From Deltaproteobacteria bacterium RIFOXYA12_FULL_61_11 (GTDB lineage Bacteria; Bdellovibrionota_F; JAHFAK01; YA12-FULL-61-11), in contig MGSU01000052.1 of the NCBI GenBank assembly GCA_001799195.1, forward strand, positions 1-12,824: a stretch of DNA of 12,824 nucleotides. Direction: 5' to 3'. Both the position numbers and the translations under genes were made by a program. Of this stretch, positions 6,407 to 12,824 are shown in pieces. Position 1 is the first letter of the stretch. Every line of letters starts with the position of its first letter. The notes below the pieces were generated by a model that saw only the letters and a program-made list of their open reading frames with translations, did not search any database and had not been told where the DNA came from.

Positions 6407-9400
6407 CGCCCCGCATCCAAACGTTCCTGCCGCCTCCTCAGGGCCTCGGCATCGCTCGTATAGCCCTGCTGGTCGAAGAACTTGGCCAGGGCCTCGACCC
6501 GGGCTCGCTCCTCGACAAGCGTCTTCTGTAAGGCCGCGAGATAGGGCTCGGCCTGGGTGATCTTTCCCTGGGCCAGCACGGCCGCGGCGAGCAGACCGAG
6601 GACCTGGAGATCGTTGGGTACCGCGGCGTGATAGCTGGCCAACCACGCCGTTGCATCCTCCCATTGGCCGCGTTTGAACGCCAAGCTCCCGCGCACCCGG
6701 TCGAGGTGTACCCCACAGGCTGCGACATGAGCAGCTTCGTCGCTGTCGACCTGAGCGGCAAACCCTGAGGCCGCAGCAAGGTCGTCGCGTTCGAGGGCGA
6801 GGTCGAGGAGTTGGCAGGTCGCAATGGGATCGGCCTTCCCGGCGAGCAGGTGTTCCGCTGTCTCGAACTCACCGAGGACCAGGGTCACGTCCACGAGCAA
6901 GTTCTTCGCCTCGACCTGCTCCGGGCGCTCGGCTACCCTTTCGAGGTAGGTCTTGGCCGTGGCATAGCGTTCGGTTCGATAGGCGTACTGTCCGATCAGA
7001 TGGCTCCAGGTCTCCTCTTCTGCCCCGGCCTTGATCAAACGATCGAGCACCATATTGAAACGATGGGTATTCCTCAGATCGGCGGACATCGAGGCCAACA
7101 ACTCGGCCAAGACCTGGGGACTCCCGGCCTGCTCGGGTGGGAGGATATCCTCGAAGGAGGCCTGGTACTGTTGGCCGAGCAGGGAGTTGGGCTCCTCGCT
7201 GACCCCTTGGTAGAACAGGGTGCTCTGCGCGAGTTCGGCATGCGCGTTGAAATCCGAATTCACCACTCCCTCCCCGACCCAAGACCTCACCTGTTCGCGG
7301 CCGAGGGCGAACTGGGCCAAGAGATCGTAGGGACGGTTGTAGGGGATGCCGGTCAGTTTGGCGAGCAGGTTCTTGTCCTCGCTCATGTGTCCCAGACGTT
7401 TGAGGTCGAGCCGCAGCGGGTGGACCGAGGCGAGCATGATCACCTGGGCATCGCCTTGTTCGGTGAACACCGCGCCGTGGGGGAAGACCGAGAAGAGCGT
7501 CCTCAGGATGCAACGCAGGACGTCGGCATCCATGTTGTAGAGGTTGAGCCACTGGGCGAACACCCCGCGCTCGGTCAGGTTGGCCTTCACGATCTCGAAG
7601 AACTCCCGGGTGAACAGGTTGGCGGCTCCGGCCAGCCAGGAGTGGGAAGGCTGCGAGACGATGAGATCGAAACGGCCCCAGGCCTTGGTGGCGAGGACGA
7701 AGCGGGCATCCTCGATCTCGACCTTCACGTTGGGGCGCTCTCGGAGATGATCGTTGCCGTTCCGGGCAATTTCGGCGGCCTCGAGGACGGCCTCCTCGAG
7801 TTCGGCTACCCTGACTTCGTCGAGACCGAGGCCGCTAAGGACGTCCACGGTGAAGCCCGCGCCATACCCGACCACGAAGGCCCGGTGCGGCGCGCGGGAG
7901 AAGGCGAAAGGAAGGAAGCCGAGCATGGCTTCGTACTTGGGCAGCTCTCCGGGTCGGTCCAAGCTGTACACGGATTCGTTGAGTCCGTTGGTCTTGAGCC
8001 GCAAGTACCTTCGGTAGTCCTGGCCGTCGGCCGGATCATGACTGAGACTCACCACGGCGTTCCGCCCTTCCTTCAGCCATACGAATTCTTCGTAGGTGCG
8101 GCTGAAATAGCGCACCACCTCCGAGAAACTCATACCGGGCGAGGTGTGTTGGAAATAGGCGGACTTGAGGATATTGGTGAAACCCGGCTCGAACAGGGCG
8201 AAGGCAACGACCGCCGCACCGAGATGGGCCGCCAACAACCAGCCTCTCCGGGCCGGGGCGAAGACGATGAGCAGCCCGAGGCCACAGAGGAGTAACCCGG
8301 CTTCGGCCAACTGCATGGTCACGCCCGAGCCCAACCAGGGGATGAGGACGATCCCCGAGAGGCAGGAGCCGAGGATGGTGCCGAACGTATTCACCGCGTA
8401 GACAGAACCCACCGCTGAGGGAGCCGACCCGACCGAGGTCGCCGCCATTCTGCTGGCCAAGGGCAAGAGGGCTCCGCTGAGGCAGGTCGGAAGGAAGAGG
8501 GTCAGCGTTGCCACCACGGACTTGATCGCGAGGAGGGGCAGCCGTTCGCCAAGGTAATAGGCCAGGACATTGGCCGCGATCGGCGCCAGATCGAGCATCA
8601 GGCTGGCCAAGATCATGGACGAGGCGATGCCCAGGAGGAGCCAGACGAAGGTCGCCTCGCGGTCGCGTATTCGATCGATCATCGGAGCAGCGAGCAGGGA
8701 ACCGAGGGCGATGCCGAACAGGACCAAGGCCAGAACCAGGCTCAACCCGAAGACGTTGGCGCCGAGGAAGATGCCCAAATACTTGGTCCAGACGACCTCG
8801 GCGATCAGCGTGGCGCAACCGACCACGCCGCACGCCAAGAGCAGGATCCGTCGCCGAATTCCGGCCAGAACCGGAACCCCGGCAACGTCCGTCTCTCCCT
8901 TCTCTTCAGGCGCCTGCACCTTCCAGAACTTGTCCAGGGTGACCGCGAGGAGGAAGATCCCGAGATTGATGGCGGCGGCCAAACGATTGGCACCCTCGAC
9001 CCCCAGGGCGGGAAGGAGCAGGAACCCGGAACCCGCGGCTCCGAGCACGGCTCCGGACGTGTTCAAGGCATACAGCAGGGCAATGGTGCGGCCCAGGCGT
9101 TGCTCGCGGGAGGCCAGGAGCTTGACCAGGATAGGCAAGGAAGCCCCCATACACGTGGTCGGGAGGATTAAAAGGGTGGCGACGACCAGGGACTTGACCA
9201 GGGTCCCTCCCAGACCGAGCGAGCTGCCGAGCGGCACCACGGCGAGCACCTGGTGGACCTCCGCGAGGAGAGGGAGGAGCCCCAGCGAGAGGGCACCGAT
9301 GAAACCTTCGAGCAAGCCGTAGACCCGCAGGGGGTGCGTGAACCGCGGGGCTAGGCGTCCGGCGAGCGCGCTGCCGAGGGCCAGCCCCGAGAAGAACACC

Positions 9401-9552
9401 GCCAGGACCATGCTCGTCGCCGCGGTGGTCGAACCAACGCCCAAGGCCAGCACCCTGATCCACAAAACCTGGAAGATCAGGCTGCTCGCTCCCGAGCAGA
9501 CGAAGAGGCCGCCGACGAATAGCGCGCGGCGCTTCAAACCGATGGGTACCAT
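6403..9552 (-). CDS. Fused MFS-like membrane protein / spermidine-synthase-like domain with TPR-like tail
   Basis: The product has 1049 residues. Residues about 8-215 and 235-465 are two related membrane halves: SLIFQVLWIRVLALGVGSTT matches TLIAEVVWTKYLGIFLGANV, each ending in S/F-G-x-A-L-G-S. A spermidine-synthase-like Rossmann domain spans about 495-735 (VVGYGAGFTVDVLSGLG, EDARFVL, DLIVSQPSHSWLAGAANLFT). The rest is helical and TPR-like (YATAKTYLERVAERPEQ, RGQWEDATAWLASYHAAVP). This fusion family is widespread; no polyamine synthesis has been shown for it. The glycine loop is G-Y-G-A-G instead of G-G-G-D-G, and the family's S-E-P-S-N-P is S-Q-P-S-H-S, so aminopropyl transfer is doubtful. 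ATG 9552 is chosen over GTG 9561 because GGAGG at 9561-9565 sits 8 bases upstream of it, and the GTG would overlap that site. It is the first gene of an operon with the MBL protein. Confidence 0.87.
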   Translation of the reverse strand: MVPIGLKRRALFVGGLFVCSGASSLIFQVLWIRVLALGVGSTTAATSMVLAVFFSGLALGSALAGRLAPRFTHPLRVYGLLEGFIGALSLGLLPLLAEVHQVLAVVPLGSSLGLGGTLVKSLVVATLLILPTTCMGASLPILVKLLASREQRLGRTIALLYALNTSGAVLGAAGSGFLLLPALGVEGANRLAAAINLGIFLLAVTLDKFWKVQAPEEKGETDVAGVPVLAGIRRRILLLACGVVGCATLIAEVVWTKYLGIFLGANVFGLSLVLALVLFGIALGSLLAAPMIDRIRDREATFVWLLLGIASSMILASLMLDLAPIAANVLAYYLGERLPLLAIKSVVATLTLFLPTCLSGALLPLASRMAATSVGSAPSAVGSVYAVNTFGTILGSCLSGIVLIPWLGSGVTMQLAEAGLLLCGLGLLIVFAPARRGWLLAAHLGAAVVAFALFEPGFTNILKSAYFQHTSPGMSFSEVVRYFSRTYEEFVWLKEGRNAVVSLSHDPADGQDYRRYLRLKTNGLNESVYSLDRPGELPKYEAMLGFLPFAFSRAPHRAFVVGYGAGFTVDVLSGLGLDEVRVAELEEAVLEAAEIARNGNDHLRERPNVKVEIEDARFVLATKAWGRFDLIVSQPSHSWLAGAANLFTREFFEIVKANLTERGVFAQWLNLYNMDADVLRCILRTLFSVFPHGAVFTEQGDAQVIMLASVHPLRLDLKRLGHMSEDKNLLAKLTGIPYNRPYDLLAQFALGREQVRSWVGEGVVNSDFNAHAELAQSTLFYQGVSEEPNSLLGQQYQASFEDILPPEQAGSPQVLAELLASMSADLRNTHRFNMVLDRLIKAGAEEETWSHLIGQYAYRTERYATAKTYLERVAERPEQVEAKNLLVDVTLVLGEFETAEHLLAGKADPIATCQLLDLALERDDLAAASGFAAQVDSDEAAHVAACGVHLDRVRGSLAFKRGQWEDATAWLASYHAAVPNDLQVLGLLAAAVLAQGKITQAEPYLAALQKTLVEERARVEALAKFFDQQGYTSDAEALRRRQERLDAGR

Positions 9553-9580
9553 GCGTTGCACCTCCCTGCACGACGCGGTC

Positions 9581-9609
9581 AGCGTAGCGGTCGGCCGAGG
9601 TCACGTCAA
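9581..9609 (-). promoter_or_regulatory. Candidate sigma-70-type promoter for the MFS/spermidine-synthase operon
   Basis: On the minus strand TTGACG (9609-9604) and TACGCT (9586-9581) are separated by 17 bases. The -35 matches consensus at five of six positions; the -10 keeps the key T, A and final T. A start about 7 bases further would leave a leader of roughly 20 bases containing the GGAGG ribosome site. The 9562-9744 gap is shared with the divergent cysteine-rich lipoprotein, for which I find no clear pair. Confidence 0.45.
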
Positions 9610-9744
9610 CCGTGGGGTTGTGCTCTATCCTATAACATAACGATGCCGCCCATCTTGACTGGGGATCAGATACCTGTGAGAACAATACTCGGCGTGGCTT
9701 GAGCTTTCCTGAAGCACTGCGCGGTGGCTTTGAGGGAGGATGGT

Positions 9745-11778
9745 ATGCGAACGATAGGGATGTTCTGTGGTTTGCTCGGGTTATTGGGCTCGATCACGGC
9801 CTGCGATCCCCAACTGCTCGAACAGTTGACCAAAGAGGACGAGGAAGTTGCCGAGGACACCGAGCGCTTCGCCGAGAGCGACGCCACCTCAGACAGGCGT
9901 GCCGCCGCTTTCGAGGACCTCGCCGGCCAGACCCTCTTCATGTTCAGGGCGCCGGAGGGTCTCTTGACCGATCCCCTGAACCGCTGCTCCCACTTGGTCG
10001 AGGAGGTCGAGTTCTCGGAAGACTACATGCAATGCGCTCGGCGTCTCTTCGGGACCGGTTTCTACGGTGATCTCGACCATTGCGCGGGGCTCGACCCCAG
10101 GAAGCTCGAGCCGGTCCCGGTGGTCGCAGAAGAGCACTGCACCATCGAGTGCAACCGGAGCGAGGATGCCGACCATACCTATGAGGATTGTCACAAGGTG
10201 TGCGTCAAGGCACAACCGGGGCAGGAAGCCGAAAACCAGGACCACGGTCTGCCACACTATCAATTCTGTCTCGAGGATTGCAAAAACGTATTCCCCCGAG
10301 GTCCGGAGAACGATCCTCAGGCCGGCCTCTGTTTCAAACGCTGCGAAGAGCTTCTGGCGCACGTGATCCTTCCCGCCCAGGTCGGAGGCACCTGTGAGGA
10401 ACAATGCAAAGCCTCGACCGACCCGACCCAACTCGAGATGTGCCTGCAACGCTGTCACACCGAGGGAGTACCCCCTACCCCAGCGCTGCCCTGGCAAGAG
10501 GAATGCGTGAGGCAATGCAAGACCGAGTATGCCACGGATACCGATCCGGCGAATGTCGAGAGATGCTTGGCCAGTTGCGGAGCTGCGGCACCGACGAACA
10601 ACCTCGCCCCGCTCGATCAATGTCGTTTCGAGTGTAAGGAGAAGTTGGCCCACAGCAACGACCCCCTGGAGGTCGAACGCTGCTTGGCTTCTTGTTCCGA
10701 CAATACCAGCAACCTCCCCCCCCCAATACCCGCTCCTGCCTCGTGCACCGAACGCTGCAAGCAGGAGAACGGCAACGACGTAGACCCGGCGCGCCTCGAG
10801 ACTTGCCTGGGAACCTGCACCGCGACCTCTCCGGAGCCCCAGCAAGTAGGCAGCCCCGGCGAGGATTGCGCAGCGAGCTGTAGCATCGAGTTCAAGGACC
10901 AGGGAAAAGCGGCTCTTGAACAGTGCCGCCAGACCCGCTGCACTCCCGCCGCCGGCCCCGCGAACGAAGATCCCTGCCTCGTGCGCTGCCACGAGAAGAA
11001 GCTGGAAGGAGGAGACGGGTACGAGGCCTGCCTCCGCGAATGCTTACCAACGCCTGAACCACTCGTGGTCGACAACCTCGACAACCTCTGTCCCCAACAA
11101 TGCGGCCAGGAGGCCGGCACGAACGAGGAAGGGAAGGTGCTGGAATGCTTACGACACTGTCCCGGTTTTCTCCCCCCCGCCGAGGAACAGTGCAAAATGG
11201 GATGCTCGATCCTGTCCGACTCCGAGGCCTTGGACCGTTGCTATCAGCAGTGCGCCGGCAACGCCGCGCCGGCCCTGGAATGTGAGCTCCGCTGCGCCGA
11301 GACCGATGCTGACCCCGAGCGATTCGCCGCCTGCCGGAGGGAGTGCAGCGGTCCTGCCGATCGTGGGGTCTATTGTGAGCTGAGCTGCCGCCAGGCCCTG
11401 CTCGACGATAGACCTATCGTGCACCAACAATGCACCGAGCTCTGCCTGCGAGGAGAAATCCTGACCACCGAGGCCGAGGACATCGATGTCAACCTCCGCC
11501 AGCACAAGGAATGCCTCCTCTCGTGCGAGAAACAGAACGAGGACGAAAACTGGGTCGCGGATGAGCTGCGCCTGTGTCTGAAGCGCTGCGGGGTCGAGAA
11601 TCTCTCCTTCGCCAACTCGGAGATTCCTGAGACCCGACGCGAAGAGGTCTTCCAGGGGTGCCTCAAAGGCGTGTTGCTGCTCATGCAGGTCTGCGGGGAG
11701 TACGCTCCGCGTATCGACGAGAATCCCGAACTGTCGCAATGCTTGAACGTGCAGTACGGTAGCGTCAGAGCCCCCTGA
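9745..11778 (+). CDS. Cysteine-rich lipoprotein with 13 tandem twin-CX3C units
   Basis: The product has 677 residues. Residues 1-20 are a signal peptide ending in a perfect lipobox (I-T-A-C, C20). Aspartate follows at +2, which in enterobacteria favours inner-membrane retention. An acidic segment (21-60) and a region with C81, C97 and C113 come next. Residues 132-615 hold thirteen units of CX3C-X11-16-CX3C (unit 7 ends in CX4C), 52 cysteines in all. The tail has C639, C650 and C666. Conserved loop words such as D-x-D-P-x-x-[VL]-E precede the second CX3C. The spacing suits a helical hairpin closed by two disulfides, as in mitochondrial small Tim proteins; homology is not implied. ATG 9745 has GGAGG at 9735-9739, better than GTG 9724. 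Function unknown: binding, scaffold or redox roles are all possible. Confidence 0.9.
   Translation: MRTIGMFCGLLGLLGSITACDPQLLEQLTKEDEEVAEDTERFAESDATSDRRAAAFEDLAGQTLFMFRAPEGLLTDPLNRCSHLVEEVEFSEDYMQCARRLFGTGFYGDLDHCAGLDPRKLEPVPVVAEEHCTIECNRSEDADHTYEDCHKVCVKAQPGQEAENQDHGLPHYQFCLEDCKNVFPRGPENDPQAGLCFKRCEELLAHVILPAQVGGTCEEQCKASTDPTQLEMCLQRCHTEGVPPTPALPWQEECVRQCKTEYATDTDPANVERCLASCGAAAPTNNLAPLDQCRFECKEKLAHSNDPLEVERCLASCSDNTSNLPPPIPAPASCTERCKQENGNDVDPARLETCLGTCTATSPEPQQVGSPGEDCAASCSIEFKDQGKAALEQCRQTRCTPAAGPANEDPCLVRCHEKKLEGGDGYEACLRECLPTPEPLVVDNLDNLCPQQCGQEAGTNEEGKVLECLRHCPGFLPPAEEQCKMGCSILSDSEALDRCYQQCAGNAAPALECELRCAETDADPERFAACRRECSGPADRGVYCELSCRQALLDDRPIVHQQCTELCLRGEILTTEAEDIDVNLRQHKECLLSCEKQNEDENWVADELRLCLKRCGVENLSFANSEIPETRREEVFQGCLKGVLLLMQVCGEYAPRIDENPELSQCLNVQYGSVRAP
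10138..11589 (+). repeat. 13-unit twin-CX3C protein repeat
   Basis: First cysteines of the paired CX3C motifs are at residues 132/149, 175/196, 217/233, 254/274, 293/313, 334/354, 375/394, 411/429, 449/468, 483/499, 513/530, 544/563 and 590/611. The inner spacers are 12, 16, 11, 15, 15, 15, 14, 13, 14, 11, 12, 14 and 16 residues. Unit-to-unit pitch varies from 30 to 46. Units 4 to 6 are the most alike (VERCLASC, VERCLASC, LETCLGTC). The others share little beyond the cysteines, so most of the array is old. Confidence 0.93.
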
Positions 11779-11781
11779 CGC
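11762..11781 (+). other. Perfect hairpin spanning the stop codon of the cysteine-rich lipoprotein gene
   Basis: GCGTCAG (11762-11768) and CTGACGC (11775-11781) form a 7-bp perfect stem with loop AGCCCC. The TGA stop (11776-11778) is inside the 3' arm. No T-run follows, so it is not a standard intrinsic terminator. It may protect the 3' end of the message or be fortuitous. Confidence 0.4.
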
Positions 11782-12017
11782 GGAAGCGGAATTGCACATG
11801 TACATCCCGAAGAAAGTACAGATTTTTAAATTATTAAGAGCATTTCGGCTATTATTATAAACTAAGCCTGCCTCTACTCGCGGCATGGTGATCCATCTAA
11901 TTGTAAGCACATAGTATTATCCAGAACCCCACTCCCCTGTCTGACCGTATGGTTCACGGTATTCTTTTTGTAATGAGGCCAGTTGCTGATTAAGATGAAA
12001 CAGAGGAGTGCAGCATC

Positions 12018-12509
12018 ATGGTACTGAAAACTGGTCTTATGACGATGTGGATAGCAACTCTACTTGTGTCGGCCCACGCTCAAAATATTTTCGTAGGCGA
12101 ATGCCGATCTTCGCTGACCTTTTTACAGGATTTTTCCATACGGATGACCCATGGCGTGACAGAGATCGATACCGAGCTCACCATGTTCAATCTGCAACAC
12201 CAGGATGGACGTTCTTTTGTGTGGATATTCATGGCGCGGCCGGAACAACCCGGGCTGCTCTACGGTTTGGCTTCCTTTTCACGTCTTTTACATGATGCCA
12301 TGGCAGATTTCTCCACCATCGCACCTCACGCTCCGCGGGAGACGACCATCGGGACCGGTGAGTTCCATCGCGAGGACTCCATCATGGCCCAAGCAGATGC
12401 CCCCTTCATGTATTATGACCTGACCTTGACCCATGCCAGGGTTCTCAAAAAACTGGGCAGAGACAACCAACAAACCAGATTCACCTGCACGGTCAATGAA
12501 ATGGAGTAA
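12018..12509 (+). CDS. Small secreted protein, unknown family
   Basis: The product has 163 residues. A Sec signal peptide spans residues 1-21, ending S-A-H-A before Q22-N23, a good signal-peptidase I site. The mature part has only two cysteines, C29 and C157, placed near its two ends and plausibly paired. A beta-strand-like core (VTEIDTELTMFNLQ, RSFVWIFMARPEQPG) and a Y-Y-D-L-T-L-T stretch are visible, but I recognise no domain. ATG 12018 has GAGGAG at 12003-12008, 9 bases upstream. The 239-base gap before it is AT-rich around 11818-11865 (including TATAAA at 11856-11861 without a good -35) and holds no other gene. Codon use is less GC-biased than the upstream lipoprotein, hinting at a different origin. 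It is likely periplasmic or extracellular. Confidence 0.75.
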   Translation: MVLKTGLMTMWIATLLVSAHAQNIFVGECRSSLTFLQDFSIRMTHGVTEIDTELTMFNLQHQDGRSFVWIFMARPEQPGLLYGLASFSRLLHDAMADFSTIAPHAPRETTIGTGEFHREDSIMAQADAPFMYYDLTLTHARVLKKLGRDNQQTRFTCTVNEME

Positions 12510-12691
12510 AACGGCACCGTGGTGCCAGTCCCAACTGCTGCAAGTCGAACACCCTGTTGTATTTTCAAGATCGAACCGCTCAGAAGAGAGGCTGAGCTAG
12601 ACATCCTCTGGGTCCTACAGCAGAACGTGATGGCACCAACCCCAGGATCTCAGGGTTTGCCGTAGCACCGAGGTGACTCAGGCACCGGCGC

Positions 12692-12824
12692 TCACCCCAG
12701 CACCGCGACCTCTTGTTCGAGGACCACGCCGAAACGTTCCTCCACGCGGTCGACGATGAGGCGGCAGAGTTGCACGAGGTCCTCGCTCCGCAGCGGGGGT
12801 TCGCCGGTGAGGATGTTGGCGTGC
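12692..12824 (-). CDS. murB: UDP-N-acetylenolpyruvoylglucosamine reductase MurB, C-terminal end (partial)
   Basis: The last 43 residues of a minus-strand gene are visible: HANILTGEPPLRSEDLVQLC, then RLIVDRVEERFGVVLEQE and VAVLG before TGA at 12692-12694. This fits the end of MurB's C-terminal domain, with H-A-N-(F/I) after the substrate-binding region, a helix with V-x-x-R-V-x-E-x-F-G and the closing L-E-x-E-V-x-x-(I/L)-G. MurB is the cytoplasmic FAD/NADPH enzyme that reduces UDP-GlcNAc-enolpyruvate to UDP-MurNAc for peptidoglycan. The rest of the gene lies beyond the right edge, so neither the start nor the flavin-binding part can be checked. It converges on the secreted-protein gene across a 182-base gap with no recognised gene. 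Confidence 0.78.
   Translation of the reverse strand, partial: HANILTGEPPLRSEDLVQLCRLIVDRVEERFGVVLEQEVAVLG

Noticed and set aside
4794-6416. 540-codon minus-strand open frame rich in Arg and Ser
   Set aside because: It overlaps the lipoprotein and the MBL gene in another frame. Its low-complexity composition is typical of shadow frames in GC-rich DNA, and no domain is recognisable.
6811-8295. 494-codon plus-strand open frame
   Set aside because: It is antisense to the well-supported spermidine-synthase fusion gene, with a Gly/Glu/His-rich product and no recognisable domain.
9889-10992. 367-codon minus-strand open frame
   Set aside because: It is antisense to the twin-CX3C lipoprotein, has no ribosome site, and its composition is explained by the opposite strand's codons.
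10138-11589. Assignment of the cysteine-rich repeats to the Myxococcus cysteine-rich (disulfide) repeat family or to EGF-like domains
   Set aside because: Those have different cysteine spacing and glycine-rich loops. Here the pattern is strictly paired CX3C with helix-favouring spacers.
12513-12526. Palindrome GGCACCGTGGTGCC just after the secreted-protein gene, considered as a terminator
   Set aside because: It makes only a 5-bp stem with a 4-base loop and has no T-run on either strand, so it is too weak to call.

Overview
The window looks like chromosomal DNA of a GC-rich Gram-negative bacterium. Two genes begin with lipoprotein-type signal peptides, a fused membrane transporter/spermidine-synthase-like protein is present, and recQ and murB are ordinary chromosomal genes. 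This mix of large repetitive lipoproteins and fused spermidine-synthase proteins is common in Myxococcota and other former Deltaproteobacteria. That placement is an inference; no rRNA or marker gene is here to settle it.

Bases 1-2150 are a decaying accessory region. On the minus strand lies the wreck of a type I restriction-modification operon with an embedded HEPN/MNT toxin-antitoxin pair: hsdM with a large internal deletion, a HEPN-type (HI0074-like) gene whose 3' end is deleted into the middle of an MNT nucleotidyltransferase gene, and a second diverged hsdM-like fragment at the left edge. On the plus strand are a strong hairpin followed by a near-perfect Shine-Dalgarno and a 31-codon ORF, a 12-bp tandem repeat encoding T-T-Q-E, unrecognised debris, and one small intact gene of the DUF2442 type.

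Bases 2271-4352 (minus) are an intact recQ helicase, with a possible terminator at 2217-2240. Divergent from it is a 288-residue lipoprotein candidate (4667-5533). It has a duplicated two-cysteine module, a Pro/Glu/Thr linker and fourteen perfectly phased 9-residue tyrosine-rich acidic repeats running to its last residue.

Bases 5537-9552 (minus) form a two-gene operon: a 1049-residue fusion of paired membrane halves, a spermidine-synthase-like domain and a TPR-like tail, then an MBL-fold protein joined by an ATGA stop/start overlap. Both enzyme domains lack residues normally needed for the classical chemistry.

Divergent from the operon, 9745-11778 (plus) encodes a 677-residue lipoprotein with thirteen consecutive twin-CX3C units, the cysteine spacing of mitochondrial small Tim chaperones. 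A small secreted orphan protein (12018-12509) follows, and the window closes with the 3' end of murB on the minus strand.

The most novel material is the two repeat lipoproteins. They flank the membrane-fusion/MBL operon, so the block 4667-11778 may be a cell-envelope locus. That functional link is inference from position alone. The window shows no CRISPR array, tRNA, rRNA or intact mobile element.
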